This document shows positions 1-7,097 of a stretch of 29,646 nucleotides of DNA, in pieces. The translations under genes were made by a program, and so were the position numbers. The DNA is from Candidatus Omnitrophota bacterium (GTDB lineage Bacteria > Hinthialibacterota > Hinthialibacteria > Hinthialibacterales > JAKPRU01), in assembly GCA_029570205.1 (NCBI GenBank), contig JAKQSI010000028.1, positions 1 to 29,646 of the forward strand, written 5' to 3'. A model generated the notes under the pieces. It searched no databases, had not been told where the DNA came from, and saw nothing but the letters and a program-made list of their open reading frames with translations. Each line of letters begins with the position of its first letter. Position 1 is the first letter of the stretch.

Positions 1-1
1 C

Positions 2-118
2 AACATGTTGGCGGTGATGATATTCTATGTGGGGATTGTGGCATCCATACTGCTTTTCCTGTTTCTTGGAGGCAACAACAGTGACGATTCATCACGAAGA
101 TTCGTTGTGTCGGTATAG
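2..118 (+). CDS. C-terminal fragment of a membrane protein (5' end outside window)
   Basis: An open frame enters from the left edge and ends at a TAG at 116-118. It encodes about 38 residues: a hydrophobic stretch (MLAVMIFYVGIVASILLFLF) that would form one membrane helix, then a short polar tail rich in Ser, Asp and Arg. This looks like the last transmembrane segment and tail of a gene starting before the window, but too little is visible to name a family. The frame is the same as that of the next gene at 182, with no other stop between them. The next gene has its own ribosome binding site, so two separate genes are more likely than one interrupted gene. Confidence 0.4.
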   Translation, partial: NMLAVMIFYVGIVASILLFLFLGGNNSDDSSRRFVVSV

Positions 119-181
119 GCGGCGGGTCAGCAGACACCGACGCCGGGGCCACTACTCTCACAAGCACGATTTGAGGCTTTC

Positions 182-655
182 ATGAAAGCCCCTTCGCCGA
201 ATCCCTATGGTTACTATTATCCGAATTCTGACAATAGCCGTACCTACAAGACCGGAGATGCAACCCCATTTCAACAACCGGGCGACTATAATTGCTTTGG
301 TTGGGCACTTGGACTTAATCGGTGGTTCTTCCCTTATGAATTTGGTGGCTCAGGCACAGTGGCCGATGTCGAATATTACATGGCAGATCACGGTTATGCA
401 GAGGTCGGCAGTGACGAAGATTGGGATATAGTGTTTTGGGCGAGACCTGGCGGTAATCCTGGAATTCAGGATGATGAGGTGACGCACGCAGCAACGCGCA
501 GCTCACACCAACCGGACAGCTACATCTGGGTCGAGTCGAAGATGGGCGCACAAGAGCGAATTGTCACGAGAATGACCGACCTCGACAACAGTTGTCATTC
601 CTATGGCGCAGTTCTGAACGGAAATCGTGTGCTATATTTTCGACTTGGGGACTAA
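182..655 (+). CDS. DUF7689-like protein with Cys/His pair (papain/NlpC-like?)
   Basis: The product is 157 residues. The start is supported by TGAGG at 172-176, five bases before the ATG. The protein opens with a Tyr/Pro/Asn-rich segment and then has YNCFGWALG (Cys38) followed by RWFFP, later VTHAA (His102), then a WVESKMG segment, and ends in a YGAV...YFRLG strand. The order NC-x2-WALG / W-x2-P / THAA / W-x-SK-x-G is what I recall for the DUF7689 family, small bacterial proteins of unknown role. A conserved early Cys and a later His suggest a papain- or NlpC-like fold, but catalysis is only inferred. No signal peptide is evident. The family name is from memory and unchecked; that this is a real gene is well supported. 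Confidence 0.7.
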   Translation: MKAPSPNPYGYYYPNSDNSRTYKTGDATPFQQPGDYNCFGWALGLNRWFFPYEFGGSGTVADVEYYMADHGYAEVGSDEDWDIVFWARPGGNPGIQDDEVTHAATRSSHQPDSYIWVESKMGAQERIVTRMTDLDNSCHSYGAVLNGNRVLYFRLGD

Positions 656-690
656 ATACGATACATTCAAACTGATGAACAGGAGAAAGA

Positions 691-1422
691 ATGATGAAGT
701 TCCGGATAATTAACAGGGCTTTCTATTTCGCGTTTCTTATCACGTGCTGTTTCGCATCTCGCATTTCGTATTCCACCGAAAGGGAGGAATTGAAGATCCA
801 AGATGTCGCGAAGGAATACAAGGAGACAGTTGCTCGCTGGGATGCGTTTATAAGTGATCCTCGAAACATAGATAATCCGACTGATTCAAGGGGTGACAGT
901 TATGTGAATAACAAGCCGTTTGATGAAATCGTTGCGTTGGGCGTGCCGGCTTTGGAATATATTGTCCAGGACATCGAGAGTGGAAAAAACCTGATCGATT
1001 TTGCATTCAAAAGGATCAGCAAGAAGCAATTCACAAACACGGAGATGTGGCAACCGGGAGGATACGATGCAGCTATCATTAGATGGTGGCGGAATGGTAG
1101 GGCGAACATCAAGGAGGAATTCGCCGCATACTATGAACAGTGGACGAAAACTCCACAAGGCAAAGAGAAAGATACGAGATTCAAGACACTTGTTGGGGTG
1201 AGTGTGCTGGCCTTGCCATACGCCATGGAACACCTTAAGGAAGGAAACGAGCAGTTGATGCCTGCCATTGACTACTGGACCGACAACAAACCGAAGGAAG
1301 CATTCGAGAAATTGGAAGGGGAAGAGATGTCCAAGAAGGATTTCTATCTTGCGTGGTGGGAAAAGAACAAGGATTTCTGGCTTGTGCCGCAACTCAAGAA
1401 GCCTGCGGAATCCAAGGAATGA
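691..1422 (+). CDS. Secreted protein of unknown function
   Basis: The product is 243 residues from ATG 691, or 242 from the adjacent ATG at 694. AGGAG lies just upstream (681-685), at good spacing for either. Residues 1-28 are a Sec-type signal peptide: a basic start (KFRIINR), a hydrophobic core (AFYFAFLITCCFA) and a small-residue region. The mature part is hydrophilic and probably helical, rich in Lys/Glu and aromatic residues (EMWQPGGYDAAIIRWWRNG), with two GVPAL/GVSVLALP segments resembling HEAT-type helices. I recognise no catalytic motif. It follows the DUF7689-like gene by 35 bp on the same strand, so the two may be co-transcribed. Its location is likely periplasm or cell exterior. Confidence 0.7.
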   Translation: MMKFRIINRAFYFAFLITCCFASRISYSTEREELKIQDVAKEYKETVARWDAFISDPRNIDNPTDSRGDSYVNNKPFDEIVALGVPALEYIVQDIESGKNLIDFAFKRISKKQFTNTEMWQPGGYDAAIIRWWRNGRANIKEEFAAYYEQWTKTPQGKEKDTRFKTLVGVSVLALPYAMEHLKEGNEQLMPAIDYWTDNKPKEAFEKLEGEEMSKKDFYLAWWEKNKDFWLVPQLKKPAESKE

Positions 1423-1443
1423 GCCATTGGCCTCGAATCCTGG

Positions 1444-1463
1444 ATTCCGGCTTGCGCCGGAAT
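1444..1463. repeat. Short palindromic (REP-like) repeat
   Basis: ATTCCGGC and GCCGGAAT form perfect 8-bp arms around a TTGC loop, flanked by CCTGG on the left and GACGGGG on the right. This ATTCC-GG...CC-GGAAT-GACGG layout is the widespread intergenic palindrome seen in multiple copies in many bacterial genomes. It begins about 20 bp after the preceding stop codon and could also act as a weak transcript-end hairpin, though it is followed by G rather than T. Confidence 0.6.
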
Positions 1464-1548
1464 GACGGGGGGGTGTCGATTGCCACTAAAGTGTTTGACA
1501 GCGATGCTGCCGGGCCATAGCTATTGCGCACTCAAAGAACGGGGGAGA

Positions 1549-1613
1549 CCGGAGGGGTCGAGCCCAAAATGTGCGGCATTTTCAACCCCTCTGTGTTTCC
1601 TCCGGATTTTGGG
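1549..1613. other. Structured intergenic stretch with mutually exclusive pairings
   Basis: In one fold, GAGGGGT (1552-1558) pairs with ACCCCTC (1585-1591) around an inner AAAATG (1566-1571) / CATTTT (1577-1582) stem with a TGCGG loop. In the other, CCGGAGG (1549-1555) pairs with CCTCCGG (1599-1605) and CCCAAAAT (1563-1570) with ATTTTGGG (1606-1613), which gives a pseudoknot order. The two share bases and cannot form together. The stretch lies between the secreted-protein gene and the antisense oxidoreductase remnant. It may be an RNA element, a terminator for the minus-strand remnant, or a decayed mobile end. Nothing identifies it with a known RNA family. Confidence 0.3.
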
Positions 1614-1641
1614 AGAGAAGGTTTCTGTGCTTTCTCCAGGA

Positions 1642-2100
1642 TCATCCCAGCTGAAAATCCAGTTCCAATTTCTCATTCGCCGCGAGCATCTCATCCCAGG
1701 TTACGACGCGGTTCTGGTAGGAGGCGGTACGTCCGAGAATTGATGTCAATGTGCTGTTGGCCCCGTCTTCCGCGTGGTTCATATACTTGCCGGAACGAAT
1801 GGCCCGGATGAAATCCTTGCAGTTATTGTTGACACCGATATCCCAGGTGTTGTCCCGCTCGGCGCCTTCCCAGTCGTTCTTGCCGAGTTCCCCCACGATG
1901 GCGACCTGGCCGGTTCCCCATGAATCCGAACAATAATGCGCATGAAAAACGCCCAGCGATCCGAATACCCTTCCCCCAGATTGTTGTACCGATTTACAAA
2001 CCGGGAGCAATTCAAGTCAATCACCGGCCCCGCCACAGTCACGCTCGGAATGACAATACATGTCACACCTATTTGTGTTTCGAGCATGAGCAGGGGGTAT
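1642..2100 (-). pseudogene. Decayed 3' part of a Gfo/Idh/MocA oxidoreductase
   Basis: Read on the minus strand, the last 60-odd residues before the stop at 1642 contain CKDFIRAIRSGKYMNHAEDG, STLTSILGRTASYQNR and VVTWDEMLAANEKL. This is the typical C-terminus of Gfo/Idh/MocA-type oxidoreductases, in which the protein ends with an IRSGK...N..E.G..ST...LGR.A...G..V.WDEM block. Upstream, family-like sequence (VTVAGPVIDLNCSRF) is in a different frame, with the shift near 1965-1985. No Rossmann GxGxxG or EKP motif follows before the intact oxidoreductase gene begins on the other strand. I read it as a truncated, frameshifted remnant of a second oxidoreductase lying tail-out from the intact paralogue. 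The 5' limit is approximate. Confidence 0.6.
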
Positions 2101-2178
2101 GATTTCTGTACATCTTTCCCCTCAAAAGTGTAAGAATACAGCGGTATCGAATCATCGCAACGGATGGGAGGAATTCCG

Positions 2179-3483
2179 ATGAGTGTGCGGATCACACGAC
2201 GCTGGTTTATGAAGCAGGCGTTTCGGAGCGCCGGACTGGGAATCTGCATCACAGGAAGTTCTGCCTGGGCGCGAGGTATTTCGCCGAACGACAAGATCGG
2301 CATCGGGATTGTCGGAGTCGGCGGCATGGGAACGCAACACCTTCGGGTGTTGCTGCGGAATCCCGGCGCGCATATTCACGCGGTCTGCGATGTGGATCAG
2401 GCTCGTCGCGATGAGGGCAAGGCACGGGTCGATGACGCTTACAGGAACGCCGATTGTTTTTCCTGCAACGATTTCCGTGATCTTCTGGAGCAACCGGGTA
2501 TTGACGCCATTCTCATCGGGACCCCGGATCACTGGCATATCCCCATCAGTATCGCGGCCTGCAAAGCGGGTAAAGATGTCTACAGTGAAAAACCGCTGAC
2601 TCACACGATCAATGAAGGCAAAGCCTTGATCCGCGTGGTGCAGCGCTATGGGCGTGTGTTTCAGACCGGCACGCAGCAACGCTCCAGCCGGGAGTTTCGG
2701 TTCGCCTGCGGATTGGCTCGGCAAGGCAAACTCGGCAAAGTTCACACGGCGGAGCTCCATTTGCCCACCGGCGGCAGTACCGGCTGGGTTCCCGACACGG
2801 ATCCCCCGCCGGGTCTCGACTGGGACCTCTGGCTGGGACCGGCCCCCTGGGCGCCGTTCAACCAGGCACGTCATCCGGGGGGATTCCGCTCGTTCTGGGA
2901 TTACTCCGGCGGAGCGCTGACCGACTGGGGAGCGCACCATGCCGACACCGCACAATGGGGCCTTGGAACAGATGACACCGGCCCCATCTATGCCGAGGGA
3001 ATCGGAGTCCTACCGGCGGATGGTATCGCCGAAACATTTGACACCTTCAATGTTACACTGACTTACGCAAACGGCGCGAAAATCGTAACGAAACATCCCG
3101 AACACGGGGTTCGGTTCATCGGCTCGGCCGGCTGGGTGCATGTCTGGCGCGGCGGGATCGAGGCCGAACCGGCCGATTTGCTCCGCGAGACGGTCGAGAT
3201 CGACAACGAGCAGATCACCATGGACCCCACTAAACAACAGGACTGGCGAGTCTGGGCCAGCCCCGCTCATCATCAAAATTGGCTCCAATGTATCCGAACC
3301 CGCAAACGGCCGGTCTGCCACGAGGAAATCGGCCACCGTTCTATTACGGTTTGCCATTTGGCCAATCTCTGCATGAGACTGGGCCGCAAACTGCAATGGG
3401 ACCCGGTCAAGGAGGAGTTTGTCGGAGACGACGAAGCGAACCGATATCTATTCAGACCCTATCGCCCGCCCTGGCGCTTATAG
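2179..3483 (+). CDS. Tat-exported Gfo/Idh/MocA family oxidoreductase
   Basis: The product is 434 residues. I place the start at ATG 2179 rather than the in-frame ATG 2164, because GGGAGGA (2166-2172) then sits six bases upstream. Residues 6-12 (TRRWFMK) match the twin-arginine consensus and precede a hydrophobic stretch to about residue 31. Next come the nucleotide-binding GVGGMG (46-51), the Rossmann fold and the family EKP motif (137-139). The C-terminal substrate domain contains DYSGGALTDWGAHHADTAQW. Such proteins usually carry tightly bound NAD(P) and act on sugars or cyclitols; the substrate here cannot be read. Export folded through Tat is common for this subfamily in Planctomycetes-like bacteria. 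The exported HEAT protein begins 30 bp downstream. A broken paralogue lies antisense immediately upstream. Confidence 0.88.
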   Translation: MSVRITRRWFMKQAFRSAGLGICITGSSAWARGISPNDKIGIGIVGVGGMGTQHLRVLLRNPGAHIHAVCDVDQARRDEGKARVDDAYRNADCFSCNDFRDLLEQPGIDAILIGTPDHWHIPISIAACKAGKDVYSEKPLTHTINEGKALIRVVQRYGRVFQTGTQQRSSREFRFACGLARQGKLGKVHTAELHLPTGGSTGWVPDTDPPPGLDWDLWLGPAPWAPFNQARHPGGFRSFWDYSGGALTDWGAHHADTAQWGLGTDDTGPIYAEGIGVLPADGIAETFDTFNVTLTYANGAKIVTKHPEHGVRFIGSAGWVHVWRGGIEAEPADLLRETVEIDNEQITMDPTKQQDWRVWASPAHHQNWLQCIRTRKRPVCHEEIGHRSITVCHLANLCMRLGRKLQWDPVKEEFVGDDEANRYLFRPYRPPWRL

Positions 3484-3513
3484 AGCCGGATGACGGATGG
3501 AGAGGACAAAGCA

Positions 3514-4335
3514 ATGAAAAGACATGCAGCCATATCGGTTTTTCTAATTCTCTCGTTTTTCGCGCTTCCGTCCCGGGGTGTGGATGTGGAATCCCTGATT
3601 GAGCCGCTTGGTTCGTCGGATGAATCCTCGCGCCGGGCGGCGTATCAGGCGCTTGTCGAACAGGGACCGGAGGTCCTGGAGCGGCTGTTCCAGGCGATGG
3701 ATCCCGAACAGAAAACGCTCAACCTGTGGGCCAGGAACACGGCGGAGCGAATTGTCCATAATGCGGGCAGCCCGGGCGCGGAGCCTCAGCGTGTTCAGGC
3801 CGAATCCGCCCTGTTAAGCGTGATTCAATCCACGTATCCCCGCCAAACCAAAGAGTTTGCATTGCGGCTCCTCGCGCGGATTGGGACGGAACGCTCGGTC
3901 CCGATTTTGGCGGAAGTACTCAATGACAAGATACATCGGGAGACGGCGCGATGCACGCTGGTTATGATTCCATCCCGTAAGGCGACCGCCTCGCTGGTGA
4001 AAGCCTTGAAAGGCACGGAAGATCCGAACTGGAAAGTGGCTCTAATCAATGCGCTTGGGGAACGGGGAGACGCGGCGGGCAGATCGCCTGTTCTGAAAGC
4101 TCTCCAGGATGAGAATCGGGAGGTACGACTTGCCGCAATTTCCGCGCTTGGCAGAATAGCGGATGGAAAGAGCGTCTCCGCGCTGTGGAAGGTCTGGGAG
4201 AAAGACGATTCATCCGAGAAAGCCGCCGCGACGGATGCGCTTCTGAACGCGGCGGAAGACATGTCCCGGTCACCGAAGAAAGAGAAAGAAGCCAGGAAGA
4301 TTTATGACCGGTTGCAGATCGCCGAGCGGTCGTGA
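3514..4335 (+). CDS. Secreted HEAT-repeat protein
   Basis: The product is 273 residues. The start at ATG 3514 is chosen because GGAGAGGA (3499-3506) lies seven bases upstream and the protein then opens with a clean signal peptide (MKRHAAISVFLILSFFALPS, cut near residue 22). The mature part is made of repeated helix pairs typical of HEAT/PBS-lyase repeats. Examples are SSRRAAYQALVEQGPEV, RQTKEFALRLLARIGTERSV and NREVRLAAISALGRIADGKS. These are protein-binding scaffolds without catalytic residues. It follows the Tat oxidoreductase by 30 bp and overlaps the next gene's GTG by 4 bp, so the three are probably one operon. It may hold an envelope complex together, but its partner is unknown. The C-terminal 30 residues are Lys/Glu-rich. 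Confidence 0.8.
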   Translation: MKRHAAISVFLILSFFALPSRGVDVESLIEPLGSSDESSRRAAYQALVEQGPEVLERLFQAMDPEQKTLNLWARNTAERIVHNAGSPGAEPQRVQAESALLSVIQSTYPRQTKEFALRLLARIGTERSVPILAEVLNDKIHRETARCTLVMIPSRKATASLVKALKGTEDPNWKVALINALGERGDAAGRSPVLKALQDENREVRLAAISALGRIADGKSVSALWKVWEKDDSSEKAAATDALLNAAEDMSRSPKKEKEARKIYDRLQIAERS

Positions 4336-7070
4336 TAATAAGGGCGCGCGAATTAGCGAAATCAGGTGTAACGTTGGGAAAAAGGCAAAACAAATCCACA
4401 TTATCCAAACTGGAAGATATTTTACTGGAAATGGCCTTCTGGGTTCTTCTGACCCAAATAATGGCGACTGCGATATATTTCACCGGCAAGTTCTCCAATC
4501 CGCAGATTCACAAAGAACTGATCGCCCAATTCTGTGCGGCTACGGCAGTGGGATTGTGGTTCGCGGCTCTGGCAATTCGAGGAGAGTTTCGAATCCGGTT
4601 TACCGCATGTTATGTTCCGCTGATATGGCTCATTCTCTGGTCGGCCTTTCGGACGCTGACTTCTCCCACTCCCTTGTCGACACGGAAATTCATGCTCGTG
4701 GCGCAGGTTCTGATGGCCCTGCCGGTCTGGGTCGATTTGCTGGAATCTCGAAGACGTCGCCTGCTCCTGGTTTGGGGGATCTTCCTGACGGCCTGTGCGA
4801 TTGGGGGAGCAGCATTGCTGGAATCGTTCGGCTATTACCCGTACCCGCTCACTCCCGGCGATTATCACCGCCAACGGCTCGGTTCGTTTCTGGGACACAA
4901 CAATCCCGTGGCGGCGTATCTTCTCGTCGGCAGCATATACGGGATCGGGCTGGCGATGCGGTTTCGTGACCGATCATGGAGCATGATCCTTTATATCATT
5001 CTTGCGGTGAATCTCTATTTATTCCTGCTTTCCGGCACTCGGGGCGCGTGGATTTCGTTTCCCTTCGCCATGGCGGCCCTGTTCCTGGGCGTTTTCGGAT
5101 TTCGAGTTCCAAAGATCGCTCCACAGACCGCGCGAAAAGCGCTTTTGCCTGTGCTGGTTTGTCTCGTACTCGGTATCGTTGGCGTCGTCGCGTACAATCT
5201 GGTTGCTCTCAATCCCGATACGCCCAGTTTTATGGATCGGATCTATGATTTGAAATTCGCTTATGCAGGGACCTACCCTCGCACGTGGACCATGTCGTTG
5301 AAAATGTTCGCGGAGAATCCTTTTTCGGGGGTAGGATTCGCTGCCTGGTCGTTCATGTATTCGTTTGCTCAGGGCGATTGGTTCGCAAAGTATCCCGATA
5401 CAAACCTGGGGCTGCCTGGAGTGGGCCAGTACACTTTGCGCGCTCACTCAGACTATCTGCAACTCGCCGCCGAACTCGGCATTCCGGGTGTGCTGCTGTT
5501 GATCTGGCTGTTGATCTGCTATTTTCGAGAGGTTTGGCGATTCATCTCAAAAGAGCCACGTTCCCAGTTTGCAACCCTTGGCTTTGCCGCGATGACCGCA
5601 ACCATGGCGCACGCCCTGGTATTTTTCCCGTTCCACGAGGCCGCCGCCTCCTGCCCGTTTCTGGCTGCCTGGGCGCTGTTTATTGTCAGCCGAGGGGGCA
5701 GAGGTGACTCGGGTGAGATCGACGTATGCAGGGGCGACGCATGCGTCGCCCCTACATGCGTTATGTCCACAGCAAGATCCCCTCTCCCTCCCGGAGAGGG
5801 CCGGGGTGAGGGCGTTTATCCCGACCGCCTCCTCCGATTCTCCGGTCCCAATGCGCGCTGGATCACCGCCCTGGGCGCAGTTTTCTTCCTCCTGTTTGCC
5901 ACACGACCCGTCGGGAAATTCGTTACGGCGGATACCCTCAGCAGTCAAATGTGTGTGAAACTTCCGAAGGGGCAGACCAGCGATCTGGGATGGGGATACA
6001 AAGCCGGCGCCGTTGTGTGGGAAAACTGGGCAAGCGATTACGAACGCCAGGGAAAGTACGATTACGCTTTGTCGGCCCTTCAGGAAGCGAAGTTGGCGCT
6101 GGAAAAGAGCCTCGAACTTGATCCGAATTTCCCCCAAATCTCCTATCAATACGCCGCTCTCTGTTTTCGAATCGCCGATCTGAAATACCGAATCGAAAAA
6201 AAGACCGATGCGTATCAGGAAGCCATGAAAGCCATCGAGCAATCCCTGAAGGTTTACACCTGGCATGGGTCTTTCCACATGTTGGCTCGGTGCGCCACCG
6301 TTCTCTGGAAAGAGACGGGGGATGAGCAGTACTACCAGATTGCCGTAAAAAATCATGAACAGGGATTGCGGAACTATCCGCTCAATTTTCCGGAGATCGC
6401 CAATTTGGGCAAGCTGTATTATGACCATGGGGACAAACAGAAAACCATTGATTTGTTTTTCACCAACTATGCTCAGTTCAAGGAACACCAGGCCGAATTC
6501 CTGGCGCTGCTGTCCGAACGGGGACAAATCGCATGGATACAGAATCGTCCCACGGACGCGGATTTCTACCTGACGATGTGTTCCGCGCTGGACAGTCAGA
6601 ACTGGGAAAGACGATACTCCCTGGCCCTGTTCTTCTTGCAGTACAAGCGATTCGATGCGGTTTTGCGCGTGTTGAAGGAACATTTGCGAGTGCAACCGAA
6701 TGAATTCCAGCTCATGCCACGCTTGTTTGATGTGTGGATTCAAAACGGCGATCCGCAACAGGCTGTCGAGACCGCCATTCAACTCTTCCAGGGAACCGAT
6801 TACAGCCCTGTGATGCACAGCCACCTGCGCGCAATAACCGCAACCTTTCTTCTGAAAAGAAAATATGAGGAGGCGGATCGGTTGCTTGCCGGTCTTCCCG
6901 ATTCCTATACGGCGCCGGTCAGAAAAGACCGTGCGCTCACCCAATGGCTGAAAGGCGATCCGTTGGGAGCGATGTCAAGTTGGACGCTTTGGTTGCAGGA
7001 ACATACGGATGATGCGGATGCAAAGACCGGCATTGTGGCGAGCTTCTATCTTCTATCTCCGCAGGTTTAA
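4332..7070 (+). CDS. O-antigen ligase/polymerase-like membrane protein with C-terminal TPRs
   Basis: The product is 912 residues. The GTG start overlaps the previous stop (GTGA, 4332-4335); an ATG at 4431 is an alternative. About the first 460 residues are multi-spanning membrane segments of the Wzy_C / O-antigen ligase superfamily. They include the large periplasmic loop with ENPFSGVGFAAW, HSDYLQLAAELGIPGVLLL and FPFHEAAASCPFLAAW, which are the usual landmarks. A last helix (about 505-525) leads into some 380 residues of tetratricopeptide-type helices (YDYALSALQEAKLALEKSLE, FPEIANLGKLYYDHGDKQKT). Such proteins transfer or polymerise undecaprenyl-linked glycans onto lipid A, polysaccharide or protein; which one is not readable. 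The loop at about 455-495 is encoded by two dispersed-repeat sequences (see entries at 5726 and 5779). A paralogue lies at 11635-13485. Confidence 0.85.
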   Translation: MIIRARELAKSGVTLGKRQNKSTLSKLEDILLEMAFWVLLTQIMATAIYFTGKFSNPQIHKELIAQFCAATAVGLWFAALAIRGEFRIRFTACYVPLIWLILWSAFRTLTSPTPLSTRKFMLVAQVLMALPVWVDLLESRRRRLLLVWGIFLTACAIGGAALLESFGYYPYPLTPGDYHRQRLGSFLGHNNPVAAYLLVGSIYGIGLAMRFRDRSWSMILYIILAVNLYLFLLSGTRGAWISFPFAMAALFLGVFGFRVPKIAPQTARKALLPVLVCLVLGIVGVVAYNLVALNPDTPSFMDRIYDLKFAYAGTYPRTWTMSLKMFAENPFSGVGFAAWSFMYSFAQGDWFAKYPDTNLGLPGVGQYTLRAHSDYLQLAAELGIPGVLLLIWLLICYFREVWRFISKEPRSQFATLGFAAMTATMAHALVFFPFHEAAASCPFLAAWALFIVSRGGRGDSGEIDVCRGDACVAPTCVMSTARSPLPPGEGRGEGVYPDRLLRFSGPNARWITALGAVFFLLFATRPVGKFVTADTLSSQMCVKLPKGQTSDLGWGYKAGAVVWENWASDYERQGKYDYALSALQEAKLALEKSLELDPNFPQISYQYAALCFRIADLKYRIEKKTDAYQEAMKAIEQSLKVYTWHGSFHMLARCATVLWKETGDEQYYQIAVKNHEQGLRNYPLNFPEIANLGKLYYDHGDKQKTIDLFFTNYAQFKEHQAEFLALLSERGQIAWIQNRPTDADFYLTMCSALDSQNWERRYSLALFFLQYKRFDAVLRVLKEHLRVQPNEFQLMPRLFDVWIQNGDPQQAVETAIQLFQGTDYSPVMHSHLRAITATFLLKRKYEEADRLLAGLPDSYTAPVRKDRALTQWLKGDPLGAMSSWTLWLQEHTDDADAKTGIVASFYLLSPQV
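5726..5757. repeat. Perfect 24-bp palindrome, dispersed repeat inside coding sequence
   Basis: Positions 5730-5753 are a perfect palindrome centred on GACGCATGCGTC, with arms of 12 bp. After one mismatch it extends three more base pairs on each side. The GGGGCGACGCATGCGTCGCCCC core is a repeat I recognise as widespread between genes in many uncultivated and soil bacteria. Here it lies in frame within the Wzy/WaaL-TPR gene and encodes the Cys/Ala/Val-rich loop RGDACVAPTC. Confidence 0.7.
5779..5814. repeat. Second dispersed repeat (CCCTCTCC...GGAGAGGG...GGGGTGAGGG type) in coding sequence
   Basis: CCCTCTCC (5780-5787) and GGAGAGGG (5793-5800) form 8-bp arms, followed by CCGGGGTGAGGG. This is the common element that gives the SPLPPGEGRGEG peptide when translated, as it does here. 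It begins about 20 bp after the previous palindrome and is in the same reading frame. A related copy sits at 12154-12187 in the paralogous gene. Confidence 0.7.
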
Positions 7071-7097
7071 CTCAACTTTGACTTGGAGGTCATCAAC

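Noticed and set aside
3481-3513. Fusion of the oxidoreductase and the HEAT protein through the in-frame TAG
   Set aside because: The HEAT gene has its own ribosome binding site and signal peptide, and the oxidoreductase is full length at the TAG.
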